From positions 1 through 8,923 of the forward strand of contig CAUJFU010000196.1 in the NCBI GenBank assembly GCA_963169055.1: a stretch of 8,923 nucleotides of DNA. Reading direction: 5' to 3'. A model generated the notes under the pieces. It did no database searches. It was not told the DNA's origin and saw nothing but the letters and a program-made list of their open reading frames with translations. Below are positions 1 through 6,008 of the stretch, one piece after another (position 1 is the first letter of the stretch; the number at the start of each line of letters is the position of its first letter). The position numbers and the translations under genes are program-made. Source of the DNA: Myxococcota bacterium (GTDB lineage: Bacteria; Myxococcota_C; UBA6777).

Positions 1-187
1 TTGACTTCCGCTTACCCAAGCAGATGTTTACAGCGCCACGAGAGGGCCCCGAACTGAGGCGGCATCCGAGGGTCTCTACATGCTCTCTATCGTGTACAAC
101 AACTTGGCTTGCGCCACTTCCTCTGTTGTCGTCTGGTCAACTGGGCTTGCTTTCACAAGCCCGCCCCTTTAGGGGTGGGTCGTTGAC
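1..187 (+). mobile_element. Right end of an IS200/IS605-family (TnpB-type) element, partial
   Basis: The stretch before the glycosyltransferase ends with a strong hairpin: CCCGCCCC (160-167), loop TTTA, GGGGTGGG (172-179). TTGAC (183-187) follows three bases later. A hairpin with a TTTA loop just before a TTGAC-like motif is, from memory, the usual right end of IS200/IS605/IS1341 elements. GTCAAC at 136-141 is the exact reverse complement of GTTGAC at 182-187, like the internal guide sequences that pair with cleavage sites in this family. G163 faces T176, which gives a G-U pair in + strand RNA but an A-C mismatch in - strand RNA, so the element reads on the +. No tnpB reading frame is recognisable in the 187 bases. 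Any transposase gene lies left of the window, or the copy is a small non-autonomous derivative. The right boundary is inferred. Confidence 0.55.
96..187 (+). ncRNA. Candidate omega/reRNA (TnpB guide RNA) scaffold
   Basis: In TnpB elements the right-end transcript folds into a guide RNA whose targeting segment is the flanking DNA just beyond the element. Here the last 90 bases are rich in complementary segments on the + strand. ACAACA (96-101) pairs with TGTTGT (124-129) and encloses TGGC-TTGC-GCCA (105-116). GGGCTTG (143-149) pairs with CAAGCCC (156-162). GTCAAC (136-141) pairs with GTTGAC (182-187). The terminal hairpin is at 160-179. The second and last hairpins share bases 160-162, so they compete or form a pseudoknot. 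If this is a reRNA, its guide would begin at about 188 (TCGGTTGTTTGATTGAG...). The 5' end cannot be placed, and the structures were found by eye, without energy calculation. Confidence 0.42.
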
Positions 188-219
188 TCGGTTGTTTGAT
201 TGAGAATGGTAGGGAAGAT

Positions 220-1476
220 CTAGGGACGTGGAGAGCGGGAAGAAGCGGTAGATGCGGCGTGTTCGCTGTGTTGTTTGGAGGGGTGGATCACTTCGGCCAC
301 GCGGCCATTGCGATCGAAGGTGTAGCGGATGCCCGCCCATCGGAGATCACGGGCGTAAACACTGCGAAACAAACAGACCGCAGCGATCAGATCTCCCACC
401 AAACATCCTTTGATCCAAGTCCAGTTGAAAAAGTCCGAAGATCGGCGGATCAGCGCTTGTGCGATGTTCATCAACACAAGGTAGAGATAGAAAAAAACAC
501 AGATCCATCCAGCACGTTGAGAGGCTTCGCTTGTGCCAAACAGCAACAACAACGGGCCACTCAAGATCAGGGTGGCCTGAACCAAGTTGCCCAGTACAGC
601 GACTTGCCACACAAGACGTCGGTGGTAGCGCATGAATAGGATCTGGCGTGTGAACCAATGGATCAGATTGGAAACAGCGGGCATACGGGTTGGGATATCC
701 GAAGGCAGATCGGGTAAGGGGTACACCAACAACTGCTGATCGGATGGCGCTTTTTGATTGAAGATCTCGATACGCTCGTACAAAGCGATATCATCGACCA
801 CCGTCGAAGACCATGTTGCGGTTCCATCGATCTTATCGAGGGTTTCACGCCAGATCGCAAATGTTCCTCCCCACAGCGCCGTAATCGCCATCACATAACG
901 CGCTTGAAACGTCGTGTAAGCGGCCTCCATCCCTTGTGCATAAGTCGGTTGGGAGATGCGTCCACTCGGCAAACCCGTCACGATATAGCGCGATCCCAAG
1001 GTCAACGGCTGCATCAACGACTTAAGCCAATGCGACTCGGTCAATACATCGGCATCTGCAAAAGCAAACACCTCGCTCTCGGTGTCGTCTTGCATCGCCA
1101 CCAATAGGTTATGGTTCTTTTGTCCGCAACGTTGGGCCAATCCAGCGACTTTGTGCCGCAGATGCGGATGCCGTTGCACCGCTTCACGAAGCAAAGGAAC
1201 CGCCCCATCTTCGTCAGACTCCGTGACAAACGTCACCCGAAAACGGTTGGGATACTCTTGCGTTGCAAAAGCCTCGATCACCTGCTCAAGGCGCTCGCTT
1301 CGGCCTTTGCATGGCACAAACAAATGTACTGTGGGATACGCTGTCCCCTGAAGAAAGCGCGGTTTGTAGAAGTAGGGATACAGAAAGCGCGCATACAGGA
1401 TGGCTTTGAACAAGGTGACGATCTGAACGGTCCCCATAATCAAGGCACACACGACGATAAGATGGATGATGGACAC
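220..1476 (-). CDS. GT21-like membrane glycosyltransferase (ceramide glucosyltransferase/HpnI type)
   Basis: A 418-residue inner-membrane glycosyltransferase that probably moves a sugar from a nucleotide sugar to a lipid on the cytoplasmic face. One N-terminal membrane segment (about 2-28) precedes a GT-A catalytic domain (about 48-285) and three C-terminal hydrophobic segments (about 288-314, 322-341, 354-374), the layout of ceramide glucosyltransferases and HpnI. Visible motifs are VPCKGR (54-59), an acidic ESDED (86-90), QKNHNL (119-124), DADV (141-144), WGGTFAIWR (202-210) and VVDD (226-229, the usual third Asp site). The expected (Q/R)xxRW motif is altered: the aligned segment is RQILF (277-281). 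The C-terminal WAGIRYTFDRNGRV resembles the normal family ending, so the gene looks complete. It starts with GTG preceded by AGGA at 1489-1486 (9 nt spacing), 21 nt after the transporter stop, so coupling is likely. The acceptor lipid is unknown. Confidence 0.85.
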   Translation of the reverse strand: MSIIHLIVVCALIMGTVQIVTLFKAILYARFLYPYFYKPRFLQGTAYPTVHLFVPCKGRSERLEQVIEAFATQEYPNRFRVTFVTESDEDGAVPLLREAVQRHPHLRHKVAGLAQRCGQKNHNLLVAMQDDTESEVFAFADADVLTESHWLKSLMQPLTLGSRYIVTGLPSGRISQPTYAQGMEAAYTTFQARYVMAITALWGGTFAIWRETLDKIDGTATWSSTVVDDIALYERIEIFNQKAPSDQQLLVYPLPDLPSDIPTRMPAVSNLIHWFTRQILFMRYHRRLVWQVAVLGNLVQATLILSGPLLLLFGTSEASQRAGWICVFFYLYLVLMNIAQALIRRSSDFFNWTWIKGCLVGDLIAAVCLFRSVYARDLRWAGIRYTFDRNGRVAEVIHPSKQHSEHAASTASSRSPRP

Positions 1477-1497
1477 GACGTCTTTTCCTTTTCGCTG

Positions 1498-4023
1498 CTA
1501 CGCCGAACGATCCGGCGAAAGAGAATGAGATTCCACCGCTGGTTCTGCTGGAGACGCGATCAAGTGCTCATACTTTCTCGCAGAGGCCCGCGCATACAGG
1601 GCCATCACCACACCAATTAACGAAGGCGTGATCACCAACGCCGTCACCAAGCCACTAAAGATCCCAAGAACTGCCAACAGACCCAATTGCTGTAATCCCG
1701 GGTGCATCAGCGGAACCAACGCCCCAAAACCGATCATGGATGTAAACGCCGCCAACAAGATCGCCATCAATACGCTCCGAAGGCTCTCCACCACCGAACC
1801 ACGGCCATCTTCATCCCACCGATGGAAGATATACACGCAATGATCGATGCCCAGACCCAGCGTCACAGGCAACGCCATCACATTGAATGCGTTGAGGCGC
1901 AAACCAAACGCCCAGATCAAGCCCAACAGCATAAACAGCCCCGCCACCAGCGGAGCCAATACCAACGGAAGAGCCAGCAGTTGACGGCGAAAACCTACCA
2001 GCAGCACCAGCACGATCACCAAAAACGCCAACCCAACGGCCCTTGGGCCATCTCGCCCGATCAACACAAACATATCCGCCAACACCATATTCGAGTCACC
2101 AAGGATGACTTGCTTGTCATCTACGCTGCCTTTGATCTCTTTGAGTTCACGGCTCAAAAGGATCGCGTTGTTGACTTGCATGGGATTGATCCCGGGCGTC
2201 AGGAACATCAGCGGTTTGTTGCCGCCCAAACCATCGCGCACACTCGCGGGTAGATCTTCTAACGTGTAAGGTTTCGCACGCGCCATCGTACGAAATCGCT
2301 TCAATAACGCAAGTTCTTTTTCGTAATCATCCCGATCCAACGAGCGAAACGCCTTATCACCCAGCAACGCGTCGATCTGACGCAACAGCGGCAAGTGTTC
2401 TTGCGGGCGCTCTGGAACCAACGAAAGCTGCGAGACCACCGAACCAATCGAAGACCAACGCTTTTTTTGCAACGCTTCGTCGATCTGGTTTTGTGCTTTG
2501 CGCAAGGTTTCCCACGAAGAAAACAACATCACGCCGGGTTCTGCTTCGCCAAAAAACACATCGCGTTTGAGCCGATCGTACACACGCACCGCTTCGCTTC
2601 GGGTCACAAGGTTCCACACGTCGTCGTCAAACTGGATGCGCCCCGACAGCAACACAAACAAACCCCACGAAGACAGGCCCACACACAAAACTACGCCAAA
2701 CACCCAAACACGCGTACGTACGGGCATGATCGATTTTTTCACACGCTCATCTTTGAACTTCGGCACGATCGGAGCGTGCCGTCCCATCAAGATCGTCAAC
2801 GTCGGAAAAACAATCAAAAAAGCAATCAGATTCAGGATCATCCCCACACCCGCAACCATCCCAAACTGATTCAGTCCCTTAAAGTCCGTCAGCATAATCA
2901 CCAAAAAAGCACCCGCCGAAGTAAATACCGCGATGCTTCCGGCCTTTCCAGTACTCAGAAGCGTCTCTTTCAACGCTTCCGTTAGCTCCAAACCTCGCTC
3001 CCGTAGCTGCATATAGTGCATGAAAAAGTGGATACCCATATCGATCCCAAGACCAAACAAAATCGCCACGATAAACGCTGTGATCGCGTTGATCTCCCCA
3101 CCCGTCAACCAGAACGCCATCCCCGCCGTCCAAGCCACCCCCACGAGCAATGGCGCACCAATCAACAAAATCGAGCGCTTTCGGCGCGTGTACAACAACA
3201 ACAGCAAAAAGATCCCTGTCAACGAGATCGTGGACGCCAAGCCGATCTGTTGATTGAGTGAGTCATCTTCTTCCAAACGCACCGTGTATCGGCCACTATA
3301 ATGGATCTTGATCGATGAAGACGCTGGCATCGCCTTTCGCGCACGCTGTTCGGCTACCCGCATCTGCGAAACCATCTTGCGAATAAATCCGATGTCGTTC
3401 TCCAACCCTTTTGGTTGTACCAGCAACACCGCTAATGTGCCTTCGCGGTTTGTGATCATGCCATTGCCCGCGAGCACTTCGCGAGACAAACCATAGCGCT
3501 TCAACAGATCGTCCACTTCCAAGTTCGGCAGTGCCTTCTTCGCGGGTTCGTCCCCCAAATCCACAAACATCGGATTGCGACGACGCACCTCGCGGCGAAC
3601 TTCGTCACGCAGTTTTTCCACACGCTTCACAAGTACCGCAAGATCGGACTTTTTCATCAAGTACAACGCACGCTGCTGCACAAACGGATCGACCTTGTAA
3701 TAGCGCAAACTGCGCACCACTTCGGTTTGCTTTTCCACTTCTTTCGCAAGCACTTTGACCATCTGCGCGACTTGCTTTTTGTCTTGGCCTTCCACCGCCA
3801 AGATCACGAACCCCAACCCCCCTACGCGCTTGGTGATCTGATCAAACCCGCGTACCGACTCGTAATGCTCGGGAAGAAAGGCCGCAAAATCGCTACGTAT
3901 CCGAAGTCCTGTCGCGCTATACGCCGCAATCAACACTGAGATCAGTACGAATCCAAGGACCGACCAAGGGCGCGGTTCGATCCAATCCACCCACGCCTCG
4001 ATCCAACGCCTCTGTTTCGTCAT
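1498..4023 (-). CDS. MMPL/RND-family exporter, HpnN-like
   Basis: An 841-residue proton-driven RND-superfamily transporter of the MMPL/HpnN branch, which typically moves lipids or other hydrophobic molecules out of the inner membrane. It shows the duplicated layout: TM1 (about 21-38), a first extracytoplasmic domain (about 39-258), TM2-6 (about 264-413), TM7 (about 439-460), a second extracytoplasmic domain (about 461-660), and TM8-12 (about 662-810). Each half carries the GLGID motif in its fourth membrane segment, with Asp328 and Asp727 as the probable proton-relay residues (GLGIDMGIHFF and GLGIDHCVYIF). Length and layout match hopanoid transporter HpnN (about 870 residues). The ATG at 4023 is chosen because GGGAGG lies 5 nt upstream and the short basic, Trp-rich leader fits the family. 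A GTG at 4104 would add 27 residues that look non-coding. The substrate is not identifiable; the adjoining glycosyltransferase suggests a glycolipid or its precursor. Confidence 0.88.
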   Translation of the reverse strand: MTKQRRWIEAWVDWIEPRPWSVLGFVLISVLIAAYSATGLRIRSDFAAFLPEHYESVRGFDQITKRVGGLGFVILAVEGQDKKQVAQMVKVLAKEVEKQTEVVRSLRYYKVDPFVQQRALYLMKKSDLAVLVKRVEKLRDEVRREVRRRNPMFVDLGDEPAKKALPNLEVDDLLKRYGLSREVLAGNGMITNREGTLAVLLVQPKGLENDIGFIRKMVSQMRVAEQRARKAMPASSSIKIHYSGRYTVRLEEDDSLNQQIGLASTISLTGIFLLLLLYTRRKRSILLIGAPLLVGVAWTAGMAFWLTGGEINAITAFIVAILFGLGIDMGIHFFMHYMQLRERGLELTEALKETLLSTGKAGSIAVFTSAGAFLVIMLTDFKGLNQFGMVAGVGMILNLIAFLIVFPTLTILMGRHAPIVPKFKDERVKKSIMPVRTRVWVFGVVLCVGLSSWGLFVLLSGRIQFDDDVWNLVTRSEAVRVYDRLKRDVFFGEAEPGVMLFSSWETLRKAQNQIDEALQKKRWSSIGSVVSQLSLVPERPQEHLPLLRQIDALLGDKAFRSLDRDDYEKELALLKRFRTMARAKPYTLEDLPASVRDGLGGNKPLMFLTPGINPMQVNNAILLSRELKEIKGSVDDKQVILGDSNMVLADMFVLIGRDGPRAVGLAFLVIVLVLLVGFRRQLLALPLVLAPLVAGLFMLLGLIWAFGLRLNAFNVMALPVTLGLGIDHCVYIFHRWDEDGRGSVVESLRSVLMAILLAAFTSMIGFGALVPLMHPGLQQLGLLAVLGIFSGLVTALVITPSLIGVVMALYARASARKYEHLIASPAEPAVESHSLSPDRSA

Positions 4024-4028
4024 GCAAG

Positions 4029-4052
4029 CCTCCCGTCGTCCTGTTGGACGGG
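4029..4052 (-). promoter_or_regulatory. Hairpin overlapping the Shine-Dalgarno of the MMPL transporter
   Basis: Read on the - strand, CCCGTC (4052-4047) is perfectly complementary to GACGGG (4037-4032) across a 9-nt loop. The last three bases of the 3' arm are the GGG of the Shine-Dalgarno GGGAGG (4034-4029), which sits 5 nt before the ATG at 4023. A competing fold pairs CGTCC with GGACG around AACA and would leave the site free. The 146-nt gap between the radical SAM stop and this ATG also contains CCGCG-TTGT-CGCGG (4127-4114). Translational control is inferred from complementarity alone. Confidence 0.35.
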
Positions 4053-4169
4053 CTTCCTTGCCGTCCACAGTCCGCACGTTTGTAACACGCTGCGCGATAT
4101 CCACACAACCTCACCGCGACAACGCGGGCCTTTCCCCCCTGCTGTGGCCTCCGAAAATCAGCGACCCGC

Positions 4170-5393
4170 TCAAAATCCCATCAACCCACAGCAGCGACGG
4201 CACACTGGCATCGGTCCTTCTTGAGAGATCGACGTACGGAACTTCCGCGCCTTCTCGTTGTTCCACAATTCTTTGATCGGAGTGTCTTTGATGTTTCCGA
4301 TCTCGTAATCGTGATAATCCCGGCAAAAGCTGGCGTCACCGTTGCTGTCTAGCTCCAGCGTCATAAAGATGCTGACGCACTGATTGTAGCCAAACGTCTC
4401 CTTGTGATCGGTATAATAGCGTTTGACTTCGTCGGGGCTTTTCAGATCAGGCATCATCATCGGAGGACATTTCCCCCCATTATCCGCCGAGATCTTCAAT
4501 AGCTCTTGATATTTGTCATAGATCGGAGCGTGATCAAAGTCTTTCCAAGAGCCGATCCATCCGTAATGCGTCGAAGGCTCAAAACCAAAACGGCGCTTGA
4601 AATCTTCGGTGTGTTCATTGGCGGACTCTGCGTCGATCCACCACGTCGGATAGAACATATGCGCATCAGCGTATTTCGCCACAAACTTGTACAGATCCGC
4701 CACCACATCCACGTTGTACGCCGTAATGCAGCTAATCGGTACGATGTACGGGTAAAACAGGTCGCGCTCTTTCTTCTTGGCGCTCAACACATCCAACGCT
4801 TCTTGGACAGACTTGAAGTTGTTATGATTCTTTGCAACACCCGGGCGTTGTGTGTTGTGGATCTCTTCGTTTGGACCGTCCACGCTAAGATGCAAGATCT
4901 TGCATGTCTCCAAGATATCATCCGCATACTTCGCGATATTCGTACCGTTGCTCACCAGAGAGATCGCCATACCGCGATCTTTGATGTAGTGCAAAAGCTC
5001 GATAATCCCGGGGTACAACATCGGCTCACCACCCCAAAAGTACCAGATCGGGCGCCAACCCGCATCCACCACTTCATCCACCACCCGCTTGTACACTTCC
5101 AACGGAACCTCACGCGACTTCAATTCTTTCAGCGACTTTCCCACCAAGTAGCCGTTGTCTCCCCACTGACCGCAGGTATGGCAACGCAAATTGCACATAT
5201 CTGTGATCCGAATCCCGATCAGCTGGATCTCGTCGCCTGTCCCGTTCTTGGGCTTGAAAAAATGGCGAAAATTGAAGGTCTCTTTGGCGATCTGATAGCG
5301 CGCAAGCGAATAGGACGTGCGAAAATCCTTTCGCGCCGCTGTAATCAACTGATTCATAAAAAAACGGCTCGACACTCGGCTTCTTTGTGGCAT
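4170..5393 (-). CDS. Radical SAM enzyme with SPASM-like C-terminal cluster domain
   Basis: A 407-residue radical S-adenosylmethionine enzyme; its reaction is unknown. The SAM-binding [4Fe-4S] motif is CNLRCHTC (Cys67, Cys71, Cys74, CxxxCxxC), followed by the GGEP motif at 111-114 (YFWGGEPML), then VSNGT (137-141) and LSVDGP (169-174), all normal for the core barrel. The C-terminal part has Cys339, Cys357, the SPASM-type GNIKDTPIKELWN (366-378) and a closing CRRCC (Cys398, Cys401, Cys402), enough for one auxiliary Fe-S cluster (SPASM/twitch-like). The ATG at 5393 is chosen because AGAGGA lies about 7 nt upstream; the frame stays open to 5795, but the extra residues are unlike any protein I know. 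A later ATG at 5357 has no ribosome site. It lacks a B12-binding domain and differs from HpnH. It lies 146 nt upstream of the transporter and may head its operon. Confidence 0.87.
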   Translation of the reverse strand: MPQRSRVSSRFFMNQLITAARKDFRTSYSLARYQIAKETFNFRHFFKPKNGTGDEIQLIGIRITDMCNLRCHTCGQWGDNGYLVGKSLKELKSREVPLEVYKRVVDEVVDAGWRPIWYFWGGEPMLYPGIIELLHYIKDRGMAISLVSNGTNIAKYADDILETCKILHLSVDGPNEEIHNTQRPGVAKNHNNFKSVQEALDVLSAKKKERDLFYPYIVPISCITAYNVDVVADLYKFVAKYADAHMFYPTWWIDAESANEHTEDFKRRFGFEPSTHYGWIGSWKDFDHAPIYDKYQELLKISADNGGKCPPMMMPDLKSPDEVKRYYTDHKETFGYNQCVSIFMTLELDSNGDASFCRDYHDYEIGNIKDTPIKELWNNEKARKFRTSISQEGPMPVCRRCCGLMGF

Positions 5394-6008
5394 GAGGGTT
5401 CCTCTTTGATCTACGAAAGTAATGCGTCCAAGATGCTTTTCACTCCGCATCTTCGCGTCCATTCGGACTTTACGCAAAACACAAACATCGAACGGGTGCG
5501 TTGTTCGACTTCCGCGCACGAAACGCCCCACACCATAGGAGGCTCCGCCGCCAAAGTCCAATCTTTCAATCGCCTGTCTATCTATTCGATCAACGGCTGA
5601 AACGCAAGAGACTTGCTCTTGTTGGTGTTTTTTCGCCCCCTGCACGGAACATGCCCCGCTCTTTTGTCTCCCCCCTATCCAACGACAACTCCACAACACG
5701 CTTTCTACACCACCACACTGTGCGCCCCTCTTCTGTTGAAAAACCACTACACTGCTTCCCTTCGCTACTCCTGCTCTGGTGCGCAAACACTCCATCTACC
5801 GCGAATTGGCTTTCGCACTCTACTTTCTCCAAAACAAACCAAAAGTTTTTCTTGAAGATGCCGTACCTCTCCCACCACAACATGCGATGCCTCATCTCGT
5901 TGATCGTGTCTCCCCCTCTTTCCACAAGCAAAGTGCCTGTAGTATAAAACAAACGTAAATCGTCCGCGAGCCTGATCGCGAGAACCGATGTTTTGAAGGA
6001 CACCTGAT
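5394..6008. other. 615-nt divergent intergenic region, no convincing gene
   Basis: This gap separates the divergent radical SAM and kinase genes. Several reading frames stay open here on both strands, but their translations show no recognisable domain, and the strong C bias of the + strand explains the lack of stops. I see no tRNA, CRISPR array, long direct repeat or clear terminator. The only AT-rich island is around 5939-5960, just before the kinase, where a possible promoter lies. No good promoter was found for the radical SAM gene. For a divergent spacer it is long, and it may hold regulator sites or a small RNA that I cannot recognise. Confidence 0.6.
5919..5948 (+). promoter_or_regulatory. 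Possible sigma-70-type promoter of the hybrid kinase
   Basis: TTTCCA (5919-5924, 4 of 6 to TTGACA) is separated by 18 nt from TATAAA (5943-5948, 5 of 6 to TATAAT). It lies about 60 nt before the kinase ATG, in the only AT-rich island of the intergenic region. Reading the island on the - strand gives TATACT, but with no acceptable -35 box. Match quality is modest and the sigma-factor preferences of this organism are unknown. Confidence 0.33.

Noticed and set aside
3-203. Open + strand frame at the window start as a TnpB C-terminus
   Set aside because: The translation shows no zinc ribbon or other TnpB feature, and it runs through the RNA hairpins, so I treat the stretch as RNA and element-end sequence.
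4024-4104. GTG at 4104 as start of the transporter (868 residues)
   Set aside because: The 27 extra residues are unlike RND leaders. GAGG is only 4 nt from that GTG, whereas ATG 4023 has GGGAGG at 5 nt and a typical leader before TM1.
4170-5393. Identification of the radical SAM gene as hpnH
   Set aside because: HpnH has a different cysteine context and no SPASM-like C-terminal cysteines. Only the neighbourhood resembles a hopanoid locus.
5393-5600. Promoter for the radical SAM gene (TTGGAC, 18 nt, TATGGT on the - strand)
   Set aside because: Only 3 of 6 and 4 of 6 consensus matches in a region without AT enrichment; not distinguishable from chance.
5394-5795. In-frame upstream extension of the radical SAM gene (541-residue version)
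   Set aside because: The added 134 residues have no domain features and read like translated G-rich non-coding DNA. ATG 5393 has a good ribosome site, and the family-like sequence starts after it.
5501-5947. 148-codon open frame on the + strand in the intergenic region
   Set aside because: Its product is Ser/Pro/His-rich with no motif and no clear ribosome site. Similar spurious frames occur throughout this C-rich strand.
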